A stretch of DNA of 64,000 nt from Neostapfia colusana. Lineage: Eukaryota > Streptophyta > Magnoliopsida > Poales > Poaceae. The notes under the pieces were generated by a model. It had not been told where the DNA came from and did no database searches. It worked only from the letters and a program-made list of their open reading frames with translations. Position 1 is the stretch's first letter. The number at the start of each line of letters is the position of its first letter. The position numbers and the translations under genes are program-made. Below, one piece after another: positions 18,601 through 31,157 of this stretch. Location of the stretch: the NCBI GenBank assembly GCA_030760725.1, contig JASWHV010000012.1:52917652-52981651 (forward strand), written 5' to 3'.

Positions 18601-21600
18601 TGTGAAATCCCAAAATTCTAGCAAGTGGAGCTGCAGTTCACACCGAGGAAAGGAGAGGAGATTTAAACTTTTGAATTTAAAGGTGTGAGCTCCAAGTCTA
18701 AACTTGAACTTGCAAAAATTCCCGAACACGGAGATCTAAAGCTATCATTTGGTTCTCCACACATCCAATAACAGCCCGGCAAATTTTCAGAGCATTTGAA
18801 AAGGATTTCCTATTTGTTGGAATTTAAACGGGAGAAAAATTCAAATTTGAATTTAAATTTCAGTTTCAAATTCTGACTTCACCGAAATTCAAATTTGAGT
18901 GCACCATTGTGTTCCTCATATTTCTTTTGGCCTATCCTCCAAATTTTATCAAATTTGGAGCTCATTTGCCATTTTAAACTGAATTGGGGGAGGATAAGAG
19001 TGAGATGGGGCGTGGACCCCACTGGTCAGAGAGATACACATGGAGCTGTGCCGTGCTCTGTTTCTCAGTGACCGGGAGAGCGCCACCTCCATCGATCAGC
19101 GCCAGCTCCTGCTCATTTTGTTCGGCGTCCGAAGGATAAGAGTGCAGCTCTTCCTCCACGTGAACCGGTTCCATCTCTTGCGCTCTCCGCAGCTTCTCCT
19201 CACTCAGTCCCGAGAGAAACCAAGCCACCAACGCTCGCTGTTCCCCGGTGACTGCCCGCCAGAAGCCTCTTCGTGGCTGACGGTCTACACGAAAAAGAGG
19301 CGCCCCAGACTGCTCTACACGCCGGTGAAAACCTCTCCTCTTTTCATGCACTACAGAGGAAGAATTTCTCTGTTTACTGCAGCTGTATTCATAAAACCGA
19401 GCTGCACAAATCCTTAAAATTCGTCGTGTTCAGTCCACCATCACTTGTGCCGAGCTGGAAACATGTTCTAGACTCTCCAACGCCCCTCTAGGATCAAAAA
19501 CCATCGAAAATCATCAAGAATTGGGGCTGTTCTTTGAGAATTTCGGGCTGGCACCAAATTTTGCCCAAGGTCGCCGACGAGCCCCTATTTGCAGCCATTC
19601 TTGGGCCGATTTGAGCTCATGCCGGTGATGAGGCATCCTCCACGGTGCTATAGAGCCCAAGAACCGATCTTTTCATGGAGAAATCACTGCACACGACCTC
19701 GCCGGAGCCCTAGGGTTAGCTGTGGCCGGTGCGCACTGCTTTCCGGCGAGTTTTGGCCGCCGGCGACCTCACCAATGAGTTCAGCAGGGTGGAAAATGGG
19801 GGGGGGGTGGGGGGGCGGCCAGCAGGGGGTCCGGAGGTGGCCGGGAAGGTCATTTCCGGCGACCTCACCGGAGGCAGCCGCCACTGCTCTGTTTTGGCGC
19901 GTGGCTGGAGGTTAGGGATGATGAGTGGGACCCACTGTCAGCATTTAAACATTTTTTCCCGATTTTCCCATTTCAGTTCAAACTTTGGAGAGCCATAACT
20001 TTGTGTAGGAGTGTCCAAAAATTGTGAAACAAATTTTGTTGGATTCCTCTCAAAGAGTACTATCCAGGGGTGCATTCCAATATGTATGAAAATTCCTGGA
20101 TCTGGCTCATTAATTCATTTAAAAAATCTCTTATGAATTTTTACAGGAGTTCTGTTAATTGGAAAATTCCCAAATTTGGGCAGGACATTCTTCCAATAAT
20201 CCTTGAACTCCAGTAAAATTTTCAGAGGCATTGGACTCCATTTGCTTGGCCAAATGTTGTTTGAATCCTCTATGTCTCTGAAAAATGGGAAAATAAACAG
20301 AGACATTTTCAGACTTTTAACCAAGTTTGGAAAATTCATATCTCTATGTAGGAAGCTCCAAAAATGGTGAAACCAAGTCCTATGGGCTCATGAGACTCTA
20401 AAGTTTCTGAAAAACCAAATTTGGAGCATGAAAAGACACTATAATTACCATAGGATTTCAGAGAAGCCAAATAGTGAGAAAATTCCCTAGGCCACATCTT
20501 CCCTCAACTTTGTCTGAAATTTTGCAAGCCATACCTCTGTAAGGTATATGGTCCACTGTAAAAATTCCAGAGCAAATTGAGATCATCTTCTCCAGATTTC
20601 TGCCAATTATGTCCAGCTTCATATTTATGTCCAATAGCTATTTCCTTGAACTTTATTCCAAAAACCTCCAATACTCAAAATGTTCCTTTCTCTGTTCCAG
20701 CACATAGCCTCAAATCTTATATAGTATGAACTCTTCTTAAGTCTTACAACACTTTTGTTTTTATAATGTTTTTACTTGTAGTAAAAACTATGCATATTCA
20801 TATCGGTAGGAAATACGCCGAAGGAGGTCGACGGACAACTTGACTCGGAGCAGCAAGTTGAAGCTTAACCCATCACCAAGATACTGAGTATAAAGTAGAA
20901 CTAAACCTGCTACAACATAAGGCAAGCCCCGGTTTGCATTTAACAGCTTTTAGTTACATTTTACTTTGTATCACTTTTATGGGTCTAGTATGTATTGTGC
21001 ATTAGGTCAAGGTGATTGATACTCCAAATGCATAACCAACAAACCCTTGGAGTACAGGGTAGAATAGGTTACCTTCGAGTAGTTTCTGCTAGGCTAAACT
21101 TGTATAGGATCCGGTACAAGTCGGGTAGTTGGAAGCTACCCGCGAGTTTAGGATGTGCATTCAGCGGGGTAAGATTCTAGAGAATGAAAGTTCTGGAATG
21201 GAAAATGAGACCGAGCAGAGAGTAGGAGCAGCGGGACGTTGGGGCCCGTGTGGCTGTAGCTCTGTTTGTGTCGGTTAAGGACCGATGCGTATGCCGCCCT
21301 GCTGAGCAAGATTGAACAGTACCGGATGCATGTCGGATATATGGGACCCGATAAACCGATGTAACTCGGGTACTCTCGTGTCGAAACTTATACGGCCATC
21401 CTTTGGGGGTTGGTGTCAGAGGTGTAAACCCGCTAGCGGAGCAACTTCGACGTGTTCCGTGTAGTGGCCCTTCTGATGGGTCGGCGGAACTGGTTCGGCA
21501 TTGGAGTGACGTGTGAAAGGTTGCTGCATACAACGTAAGAAAGAGCTCGCGTGAGTCTTTCGAGGCGGGTGTATGTGTCGTGTATTCCGGGTGTGTCCTG

Positions 21601-22350
21601 ATTGCAATCACCGTCCCTCGCGGTTATATGAGTACCACTTGTTCACTGAGTTGTGACGTAGTAATAAATTCCAAATAAAGTGTGATGAATCATTGCTGAT
21701 GTGAAGTTCTTAAATTCATTGTATTGCCAACCATGTATGCTATAGTTGTAGAGCTCACTAAGTTTATATTCCACTTTGGGCATCACCACATCGGAGGAAA
21801 GCGTTTCTTGTTTGATTGCGGACTTCCGATGTGAGGGCTGCCTAAGGCATAATAATCTGCTGCTATAAACATGAAAATAAGGATCAACATTTAGGCGTGT
21901 CGTTATTGCATCATACCTTTCCTATGTTAGAAATCTCTGCACGTAGAGTTCCATGTTTAGGAGTGTCGGTTAAGTCTTGCTGAGCCATCGTGCTCACGGT
22001 TGCATTATTAGTGTTTTGCAGGTTATAAAATTTGCTATGAAGATGGTTGTTCGGTGAGCCATCAGTGACTCACCGGAAACCCTGCCGCTGCACTCATCTT
22101 TGTGGAAGCTAGTAAGAAGCGTCCGCGGGCTGGACGCCTTCTCTTTTGCATAGTTAGGACCGAGAGTAAGTGTGTATGTATATTCCGCTGCGTGTACCTT
22201 CGTGGTACATTATTTTGTAAATGACACTATCTTGAGAAATAAAAGACTTTGTACTTTATGGTTCTTTTCGTGTATGCTGTTGGGTGCCGCATCGCACGGC
22301 ACCACCCAATGTGTATCCTGGAGTGTGGATCCTGGAAGGGGTTCCCCACA
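18601..22350 (+). mobile_element. Element F: solo Tekay-type LTR (3750 bp)
   Basis: It begins TGTGAAATCCCAAAATTC and ends GGTTCCCCACA, with ATATC on both sides and no internal region, so it is a solo LTR produced by LTR-LTR recombination. It is related to the LTRs of D and E: shared features in the same order are the AAGCTCC segment, the 20-base word GGCAAGCCCCGGTTTGCATT (20921-20940), and three hairpins (21122-21142, 21981-21996, 22284-22302). A GC-rich part (19060-19920) is flanked by AT-rich sequence. A G-run (G10-T-G7) at 19798-19815 could form a quadruplex. Confidence 0.88.
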
Positions 22351-22847
22351 ATATCAACTGTATAACGGCGTGTCCGGGGTTCGTCCAACATACTTGTTCT
22401 ATATCCCGTGGCGACTGGAAGGTCCCCTTACTAAAAGGTTAACGCCCATGGGAGGTCCAGGGTGTGCAGCCTCCTTAGCTTGGTTCCACACCCTAAGCCT
22501 GCCTGGTCTGCCTCCCCAGCGCTACAACTGACTACATGAGGGCCAGATGGCACACACATACATATAAGTGAGTAACCGGACCCCGGGCATCGCCCCTTTC
22601 ATTTTCGTGCTTCCTTTCCATACCGCTCCAGCCGTGTGGCCAGTCACTTTCCCCTGTGCTTACCCATAGTAGAAGTTGTACTATCTTTCTGCAGGCGGGT
22701 CCGCTTGAGGTACATGTGGTGTTCCTGGGGTCCTTAAGTTATTACCTTGCTCAGGAGCCTTATGGCGCCGAATGGTCTCTCCCCTGAAAAGCTAATGCTA
22801 GCGGGAAGTCCAGGGTGTGCAGCCTGCTTAGCCTTGTTCCGTACCCT
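22351..22847 (+). other. Element B 3' sequence, with an internal imperfect repeat
   Basis: After the ATATC duplication the B sequence resumes. Two related blocks (22428-22500 and 22762-22847) share GGAAG-TCC-GGGTGTGCAGCCT-CTTAGC and end in ACCCT. No coding frame is supported. A 3' LTR of B is not reached because a CACTA-like end begins at 22848. Confidence 0.5.
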
Positions 22848-23988
22848 CACTACAGGAAAGTATCAAATTAACGACGGCCAAATGTATTAACGATGGTGCC
22901 GTTGTTAATAAAAATATTCATGACAGTGGATTTTGGCTAGACCTAGACCGTCGTGAATAAGTATGTTATTCAAGATGGCAGGCCCTCAGCGTCGTGAATA
23001 AATACGTTATTAACGACGGGGTCTGGTCCTGTCGTAATTAAAGTCTTATTTATGACGGCCAGACCCTCGCCATCGTAAATAAGTAGTTTATACCCGCCCG
23101 GGCTGGGGCTGGCACTGGCATTCACGCCCGTGCCGACCCCGACCGGTTCCGCCACCGCCGCTGCCGCCCACCCCAGCCTCCCTGCGCGCCGCCGCCCACC
23201 CCGTCCTACCCGCGCCGCCGCCGCCACCCACCCCAGCCACCCCGCGCGCCGCCGCCCACCCCGGCCTCCCCGCGCACCACCGCCGCCGCCCCGGCCCGGC
23301 CCGGCCAGCCACGCGCCGCCGGCCCTGACCGCCCCACCGCAGACCCGGCACCGCCCCAACCAAGCGCACCCCCCCCCCTGCCCTGATCCGGCGCCGCCCC
23401 GCCCCGTCCCATTGAGGTTTTTTAATTACTTTTAATTAATTAGCTTATTTTAGTTTAGTTTAGTTTACTTTAAATATATAGTTGTAATTAGGTTATTTTA
23501 ATTAGTTTAGTTTATAATTAGCTTAGTTTAGTTTGTAATTATGTTTTAATTAGTTTAGTTTAGTTTAATTACTTTAAATTAGTTTAGCTTATTCACAACG
23601 GCGCATCGGCACCATCGTGAATAAGTGCCTAACTTACACCCGCGCGCAGCCGCCGCACTCGCTCATTCGACTCTTGCGCCGCCGCCGCTCTCCGCTGCTC
23701 CCATGCAGTCGCCTGCTCGGCGCCGCCGCCGCTCCCCCGCTGCTCGGCCCCGCCCACCGTCACCGGCCCCCGCCCCAGCCCTGCCCGCCACCGCCGGCTC
23801 CCAGCCCCGCCCGCCGCCGCTGGCTCCCTACCCGCCCCGCCCGCCAGCTCCCTGCCCTTCCCGCCCCGCCCGCCGGCTCCCTGCTCGCCCCGCCCGCCGG
23901 CTCCCTGTCCGCCCTGCCCGCAGGCTCCTTGCCCGCCCTGTCCACCAGCTTACTATTGTTTAAATTATTTAATTGTTTATTGTTTTTC
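22848..23988 (+). mobile_element. CACTA-like DNA transposon, left end (truncated)
   Basis: It starts CACTACAGGAAAG, the terminal motif of CACTA (En/Spm) elements, with a possible 3-bp target CCT before it. Short subterminal words such as TTAACGACGG, GTCGTGAATAA and TTATGACGGCC follow in both orientations (22868-23085), as in CACTA ends. Two similar modules follow, each a CGTGAATAA/CGTAAATAA word, then GC-rich proline-coding-like sequence (23085-23410 and 23640-23950), separated by TTTAG-rich AT sequence. No transposase is visible and the other end is missing, as the Sirevirus C starts at 23989. Confidence 0.72.
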
Positions 23989-24065
23989 TGTGAGACCTAT
24001 GTGTGCTGAATACATTGGCTATAACGATAAAAGTTTTGAATTCTGCCAAAACACTCTTTTTGTAA

Positions 24066-24262
24066 AGGTCCGACTCTAGGTCCGAGCTCCAACAAGATAC
24101 GACGTAAGGTCCGACTTGCTATGGCTAGGTCCGACATGTGTTTGGTTAGCTCTGGCGGTAGGTCCGACTAGCTTTGGTAAGTTCCGGTGCTACGTTCTGC
24201 TACCTTTGGTAAGCTCCGGCTCAAGGTCCGGTTAGCTTTGGCAAGGTCCGGAGCTAAATCGC
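24066..24262 (+). repeat. GGTCCGAC / GCTCCGG word array in the Sirevirus LTR
   Basis: The words GGTCCGAC, GAGCTCC and AGCTCCGG recur about every 20-40 bp (about ten times). The same array is at 32231-32412, inverted at 51120-51415 and in part at 80-200. Copy number differs between LTR copies. Confidence 0.7.
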
Positions 24263-25036
24263 AATGGTTCTGTTTTTACCATGCAAATGTTTCGAACTTT
24301 CTTTACATCTATGGAAGGTTTGTTTAGTACTATTTCACTAAGTTTTTGAAGTGTTATGTCTGTTTACGGTGGTTAACATTTTGCTATGGTTTGCAACATG
24401 CTTATGTGAGGTGTTCACGTAAGGTGTTGTGGTTTTCGGAACTAACGTGAGTCAAGTCGCGAACTTGTGCTCGAAAGTATTGGTTGTTAATTCATGTGCA
24501 GGTGTTGCTTGAGTTCAAGATATGGCTGGTGACGGGATCCATTGAACTAGTCTTAGGGAGAAGATGAGGTTCAACAACCAAGTTCGGGAGGAATTGTGGT
24601 TGAGTTGATCGGGAGGTCGCGCAGCATGTTTGGATCAAGAATAATGCATATGAAGGTATCGTGGACGTTGTTGGAAGGTGTTTGCACGTGTGCAAGGAGT
24701 GCATGGACGTGTCTACATTGTTCCAAGGCATGGTGAAGAGATATAGAAGTGGAGATATGGTTGAAAAGGTTCAACCGGCTAGATTTTGCGCTCAGGCTGC
24801 GGCTGAGGCAGTTATGGTTTGTTTATGGAAAGTTTTGAGTTAGTTATAATAGGATTTCATGTTAGGCATGAAGTAGAGTTGTTTTACGAATGTTTGGGAC
24901 GTTCATAAGGTGTTTGGAAGTCTTAAGATTGCTTCTATCTGCGTATAGAAGAGTCTTGAGCGGTATTGGGAAGTTACAGTTTGAATCAAGTAGGAGTAGG
25001 AGTCCTAGTTTCAATTGGGTTGGCCTTAGGGCTGGT

Positions 25037-25044
25037 TATATAAG
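25037..25044 (+). promoter_or_regulatory. TATA box of Sirevirus 5' LTR
   Basis: TATATAAG in the context GGTTATATAAGCAAG. The same box is at 33203 in the 3' LTR and inverted near 50348 in the solo LTR, always about 70 bp before an AATAAA-like word. Confidence 0.65.
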
Positions 25045-25644
25045 CAAGCGAGGCCAAGGCTCATGGTGTGCACGACTTTAGGCTCTTCCTCTTATGTTTT
25101 GATCAATAAAATTCGTATTTTAGAGGAGCTTTTGTGCCTTGTTCGTCCGACTTGTTTTTGTTATGTCTTTCTCGTCGAGTTTCTGGACAGCATAAAAGTG
25201 CTTCAGTGTTTTGATCATAACTCGAGTTTTACAGATCCAATTAACGTGATTCTTTTTGGGTTGTCTTCAAAACTTGATTATCTATCATCTGTGAAAATTT
25301 CACGGTCATTGAATTTATGATTTCTGATCTACACGAGTTTCTTTGCAGTGTTGCAGATCTGGTTTTTACTCGAGTAGAACAGATTGACCCTCGTTTGATC
25401 TTTCGATCATAACTTGAGTTATTTTTAACGGATTTCCGTGATTCTTGTTGTCGGGTCTTCATGACTTGATTCTATATAATATATACCACTTTTTTCACTG
25501 TTGAACACGTTTAGATCAGTCGCATACACGGGTTCTTTAACAGATCGATTTTCTACCGAGGGTTTTTTGTTGCTTCCGCTAAAAAGTTTAAATCTACCAT
25601 TCACCCCCTCTTGTAGCTTTTCACATGCTCTTTGATCATAAAAT

Positions 25645-25655
25645 TGGTATCAGAG
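25645..25655 (+). promoter_or_regulatory. Element C primer-binding site
   Basis: TGGTATCAGAG follows the LTR end directly and matches the complement of the initiator tRNA-Met 3' end. Gag starts 49 bases later. Confidence 0.85.
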
Positions 25656-25703
25656 ACACGGTGCTCTAATATTTGTGATTTGCACGTGTTTTGACTAATC
25701 ATC

Positions 25704-27864
25704 ATGGAGAAATCCTCCGCAAAACCTTGTGTGTTCAGTGGCATTGATTTTCAGGTTTGGAAGGCACGTATGGAGGCTTTCATCCAGGTGCAAGGCTTCA
25801 CAATATGGGAAAAGGTGTACAAGCCTTATGACGTGCCGCCAAACAATCAAGTCACAGCTACGAAAATGAGAGATGTCGACAACAACAACAAAGCACGGAA
25901 CTTGATCATACAAGGATTAACTCGAAGTGACTTCGACCGTGTTGCATACCTCCGATCTGCGTATGATGTGTGAAAAGCACTTTGTGACTAACACTAAGGA
26001 CCCAACTTGATCAAGGAGGTAAGGCAAGATATGTTCAAGGCCTCTTTGCTCACTTCAATAAAATTCTCAGCAACTTGCATAGTGTCAACGTTAACTTTTA
26101 AATGCTGAAAATGCTAGGCAATTACTTAGTGCATTAGACATGTTAATTTGGGATATGAATGTTACATCTATTCGTGAATCTACTGTCATGAGTACACTTA
26201 CATTAGATGTGCTATATCCTAAGTTAAAAACTAATGAAATTGACATAATCTCACGTAATAACCTCAACAAGTCTCTTGCATTTGTTTCACAACGTGACAT
26301 GCCTAGCTCTAATCAATCTTCATCTTGTGGTACACTTTCTTTGTTGTCCTCTCTAACCCTTGAACAGATTGAAGAGTTTCTAGAGGAAGAACTTGCACTC
26401 ATCTCTACTCAGTTCTCAAAAGCATTACAAAATGTGAGAACTAGGAGAGGAAGTGCCGGACCTCAACGATGCTTCGAATGTGGTAAGACAGGACATTTTC
26501 GTACGGATCGCCCTAACATTTCAGGTCCTACTTCCCGTGATGAAAAGCAAACTAGGAAGAAGCACTCCTCTGCAAACGATAAGAAAAAGAAGAAGAGTTT
26601 TATAGGACGCCAATTGGTAAATAGTTTTATCTGCACTCTCCAAGAACTTGGGTCGAGTGATGTGGACATTGGAAGTGACGAAGATGAAGATGATTTGGTA
26701 AACTTATGCTTCATGGCGGGAAAGTCAAGTTCAAGTATGGAGGAGGTAGAACACAAGAGCAACAATGAAGAGGTATGTCCTACTTACGAAGAAATGTGTG
26801 ATGCTATTTCTTGTGCCACTGTTATAGTTAAGAAAAAGGATAAAAAGCTTAGGGACAATGCTGTTAAAATTGAGTTACTAGAATATGAAATTAATCATTT
26901 GCAATCTTTGATTCCTAGTGACGATTCTTGTTCCTCATGTGATTTAATATATGAACAATTGTCCTCTCTAAGAAGTGCACATACCTCCACACTTGATAAA
27001 CTTGAGTTAGAGATTGAAAAGAACAGAGAGCTTGCTGCACTTAATGATAAAAACTTGAAATATGCTTGTTGTTGTACAATTGATTTGCATTTTTCTACTT
27101 GTGATGATCTTAATAAGAAACTACAAGATGATATGAATGAAATTTCTATATTGAACAATGCTTTACGTTCTCATGATGTTAAGTATTGTTCCAATTGCAA
27201 ACTAAAAGGAGAAACTTCATGTCAAAACTGTCTAGACTTGTCTAAGAAACATGATGACATGAATAGGACACTAGAGCAGTTTTATAATGAGAATAAGAAT
27301 CTGAACTTGTTATTGAATTCTTCTAAATCTTGCAATGATAAAACTGGTTTAGGTTTTGATTCCCATGCTCATGCTAAAGCACATCCACCTAAAATTGTAA
27401 AGTCATTAGGAAGTGGTTTGATTAATACAGTTCCAAAATAAAAAAGAAGTGGTTTTAAATCTGCAGGAGTGTTGTCTCATTCAGTTTCAAATAAACATGT
27501 TGTCTGCTCATCTAGACATGAACATAAAGTTAAATTTCATTGTACCTACTGTGGTAGAGATGGTCATGTCATAGATTTTTGTTATAGACTAGCTAAGCAA
27601 CAGAAAAAGGAAAGAATGATTGCTAGATCACATAACAACTGTGCAAAACCTGTTGCATGTGCTGAACCGAATGTTAGGAATATGCAACCTGCTGTAATGA
27701 GTCAAAAACATGCAAAGTTTGCTTCCGGACCTACTGTTTTTAGTGCTACTCATATAACACCTCATAGGTCAGTAGTTGGGTACAAAAATCCTCAAACTTT
27801 GGCTCATAAACCTGCTGTATTATCTCAACCTTTGCGTGTTACTTCTGCTGGACGTCGTGTGACT
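25704..27864 (+). pseudogene. Element C gag (broken)
   Basis: Sirevirus Gag. The ATG at 25704 opens with MEKSSAKPCVFSGIDFQVWK, the N-terminal motif of this gag type. A TGA at 25971 and a shift before 26140 interrupt it. The second half is open 26140-27441 and holds a knuckle CFECGKTGHFRTDR near 26469, where the last cysteine is replaced by arginine. A lysine-rich patch (KKKKKSF) and a long coiled-coil-like, cysteine-dotted region follow. After a TAA (27439-27441) the same frame goes on to an intact second knuckle CTYCGRDGHVIDFC (27541-27582). Confidence 0.8.
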
Positions 27865-28922
27865 TAGTACTGGATTCCAAAATGCCTTTTGACTAACCCC
27901 AGTATTGAGTCATCGACATATTGTACTTCTATGTAGGTTACACGCTTGAGGAAGGAGAATATTTGGATTGTGGATTCAGAATGCTCACGCCACATGACCG
28001 GTAACAAAGAATGGTTCTCCTCCCTCTCTTTTGTGTCACATGTAGAAAATGTTACTTTTGCCGATAATTCTTCAACTCCTATAATTGCTATGGGTTCGGT
28101 TAGAGTAAATAATCACTACACTTTAAAAGATGTGGCACTTGTTAAAAATTTGAAATATAACTTGCTTTCTGTTTCACAATTGCTAGATGAAAATCTGGAA
28201 ATTATTTTCACTAAAAATTGTTGCAAGGTTGTAGATTCAAATAGTGAGCTCATTTTTAATATGTCTCGGTTCGGAAGAGTTTTTAAAACTGATTCTGATA
28301 TGTCATCCTCTAAGGATAGATGTCTAGTTGCTAATGATTCAAAAGACTTATATTTTTGGCATCATAGACTTGGTCACATAGGCTTTGATCATCTCACACG
28401 TGTTAGTGCTCTTGATCGCATACGTGGGCTGCCTAAGCTTAAAGGGGACAAAGAAATTGTGTGCTCTTCTTGTAGACATGCTAAGATGGTTGCAAGTTCA
28501 CATGCTCCTCTCACAATGACCATGACAACTGAACCGGGTCAACTTTTGCACCTTGACACCGTAGGACCTTCACGTGTTCAATCCTTTGGAGCTAAATGGT
28601 ATGTTCTTGTGATTGTTGATGACTATTTTAGATACTCTTGGGTTTATTTTATGGCATCTAAGAATGAGACTTTTAGTCACTTTAGAACCTTATTTCTTAG
28701 ATTATCAATTGATCACCTATGATCTTTAAAAGCAATTAGAAGTGATAACGGAACCGAATTTAAAAATCAATCGTTTGATCACTTTTGTGCTGAAAATGGA
28801 ATAGATCATCAATTTTCTTCACCATATGTACCTCAACAAAATGGTGTTGTAGAGAGAAAGAACAGAACCTTAGTTGAGATGGCTAGGACTATGCTTGATG
28901 AATATCAAACTTCTAGAAAATT
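27865..28922 (+). pseudogene. Element C protease and integrase, first part (broken)
   Basis: It is in the same frame as gag after stops at 27865 and 27934. The protease site reads WIVDSECSRHMTG (near 27961), with Glu where the family has Gly. Integrase: zinc-binding HHRLGHIGF and CSSCRHAK (28360-28482), core Asp in LHLDTVGPSR (near 28553), second Asp in IRSDNGTEF (near 28744) and Glu in NGVVERKNRTL (near 28851). A TGA at 28720 and a frame shift near 28920 break it. Confidence 0.85.
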
Positions 28923-30640
28923 TTTGGGCTGATGCAATTGTAACTGCTTGTTATGTCTCAAATCGTGTTTTCTTGCGTACTAAGCTAGGTAAAACACCAT
29001 ATGAACTTCAATTTTGACATAGGCCTAGTGTAACAGACTTTTGGGTCGTTGGTTGCAAATGCTTTGTTAATAAACATGGTAATCTTGATAAATTTGAACC
29101 TAGATCCGTTGATGGCATGTTTCTTGGTTACCCATCTCATACTAGAGGCTACCGTGTGCTTTTACATGACACTAACAAAATTGTGTAGACTTGTGAGGTT
29201 TCTTTTGATGAAGCTAGCCCAGGTACTAGCTCTAATATTGCAGTACCAGACCCATATCCACAGGGGGAGAGTATTTTCATCGAAGAAGATGAAGAAGAGA
29301 TATTGCTACCCGAAAATTCAGGAGCTAATGACATTGTTCCAGCTCCTGATTTTGATTCGCAACCAGCACCGACGACCACCATTGCTGGTCCAGATCGTCC
29401 TCAAGTCACAAGTTCTTCAATTTGTGATGAACATGAAGAAGAAGGATCTTGTGAATTGTCTACTCCCCTCCGGGTCCTCAAAAGTCATCCTCCACAACAA
29501 ATGATTGGAAGCTTGCACGAACGAGACACACGCTACAGGATTTGTGATCCAAACTCTCACACTCATTCTGCATTTGTTGCTTCTATTGAACTCAAAGATA
29601 TATCACACGCACTCACTAATGAATCTTGGATTATTGTCATGCAAGAAGAGTTAGAAAAATTTGAAAGAAATAATGTTTGGAAACTTGTACCTCCACCTCA
29701 AGGTCACACTCTAATCAGAAGTAAATGGGTGTTTAAAAATAAACAAAGTGAGGATGGGGTTGTGGTTTGGAATAAGGCTAGGTTGGTTGCTCAAGGTTTC
29801 ACACAAGTTGAAGGACTAGATTTTGATGAAACTTTTGCTCCTATTGCTAGATTAGAAGACATAAGAATTTTGTTAGCATTTGCTGCATCTAAAGGTTTCA
29901 AGTTATATCAAATGGATGTTAAAAGTGCTTTTCTTAATGTCTACATAGATGAGGAGGTTTATGTCAAGCAACCACCGGGTTTTGAAAATCCAAATTTTCC
30001 TAATCATGTTTACAAACTGTCCAAAGCCTTGTATGGTCTTAAACAAGCCCCTAGAGCATGGTATGATAGGTTAAAAACATTGTTACTTGAAAAGGGGTTT
30101 ACCATGGGTAAGGTTGATAAAACTCTTTTTGTGCTTAAGCATGGCAATGAATCATTATTTGTTCAAGTGTATGTTGATGATATTATCTTTGGTTGTGCTT
30201 CTGATGATCTTGTGTCCAAGTTTTCAGCTATGATGAGTTCAAAATTTGAGATAAGTATGATGGGAGAACTCACATACTTTTTGGGGCTGCAAATCAAGCA
30301 AACCAAGGAGGGTACTTTTGAGCATCAAACAAAGTATACAAGAGACCTTCTTAAGCGCTTCAACATGGACAAAAGCAAGTTTCTTCGGAAACCAATGGGT
30401 ACAGCAACGACACTTGAACTTGATGAAGATGGTGAACCCGTGGATCAAAAAGAATATAGAAGTATGATTAGATCACTTTTGTACCTCACGGTATCAAGAC
30501 CGGACATACAATTCAGCATATGTCTTTGTGCACGATTTCAAGCTTCCCCACGTGCTTCACATCATCAAGCCGTCAAAAAAATTCTCAGGTACTTACATGG
30601 AACTCAAGAATTTGGGATTTTTCTTCTTTCTTCCTCAACC
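28923..30640 (+). pseudogene. Element C integrase end and reverse transcriptase (broken)
   Basis: In the next frame, FWADAIVTACYVSNRV to a GKTPYELQF segment closes the integrase, with stops near 29017 and 29186. An acidic linker (FIEEDEEEILLPENSG) follows. The RT is open from about 29190 to 30808: KWVFKNKQ, RLVAQGFTQVEGLDF, QMDVKSAFLN (near 29910), YGLKQAPRAWYDR, and the catalytic YVDD in VYVDDIIFG (near 30171), then GLQIKQTKEG. The RT core itself is unbroken, but it has lost the upstream parts it would be fused to. Confidence 0.87.
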
Positions 30641-31157
30641 GTTACTTTGAAAGCTTTTTCGGATGCTGATTTTGGGGTTGTAGAATTGATAGGAAAAGTA
30701 ATTCGGGTGCTTGTCATTTTCTTGGTAATTCACTTGTTGCTTGGTCCTCTAGAAAACAAAATCCAGTTGCACAATCCACAGCGAATCTTAATATGTAGCT
30801 GCTGCTAGCGCTTGCTCACAAATTCTTTGGATTGTTCAAACACTTAAGGACTATGGGATTGATCTAGATAGTGTTCCACGATTTTGTGATAACACTAGTG
30901 TCATTTGCATTGCTAAAAACCCCGTGCAACATTCGAGAACAAAGCACATTGACATTAGGTATCACTTTCTCCGTGATAATGTTGAAAAAGGAAATACTGT
31001 GCTTCACCATGTAGATATCGAACAACAATTGGCTGACATTTTTACAAAACCTTTGGATTTCACTCATTTTTGTTTCATTCATAGTGAAATAGGGGTTAAG
31101 CATCCTCATGGCTTAAAATTGAGGGGGAGTTTTGAAACTTGGGAAGTCTATGTGTGA
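30641..31157 (+). pseudogene. Element C RNase H (broken)
   Basis: It starts with LKAFSDADF (near 30649), where a shift at about 30675 ruins the frame. The C-terminal part is readable at 30924-31157 with KHIDIRYHFLRDNVEKG and QLADIFTKPLDF, the conserved end of copia RNase H. The frame stops with TGA at 31155-31157. Confidence 0.82.

Larger units (their letters stand above)
23989..25642 (+). repeat. Element C 5' LTR
   Basis: The start TGTGAGACCTATG equals that of the solo copy's 51491 end. The LTR has an array of GGTCCGAC/GCTCCGG words (24066-24262), a TATATAAG at 25037-25044 and an AATAAA at 25107. The end is judged from the solo copy, whose terminus reads CTTCGATCCTACA. Here it is changed to CTTTGATCATAAA, so the boundary at 25642 is uncertain by a few bases. 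Confidence 0.78.

Noticed and set aside
19798..19815. G-run as a regulatory G-quadruplex
   Set aside because: One isolated run in a decayed solo LTR with no counterpart in D or E. Noted in the feature only.
23440..23590. TTTAG-rich stretch that resembles plant telomere repeat (TTTAGGG)
   Set aside because: The repeats are TTTAG/TTTAGT without the GGG and are irregular. This is AT-rich low-complexity sequence, not an interstitial telomere.
23130..23963. Long proline-rich open frames in the GC-rich blocks
   Set aside because: They are produced by C-rich low-complexity DNA, exist in several frames at once, and show no domain. Treated as part of the CACTA-like element.
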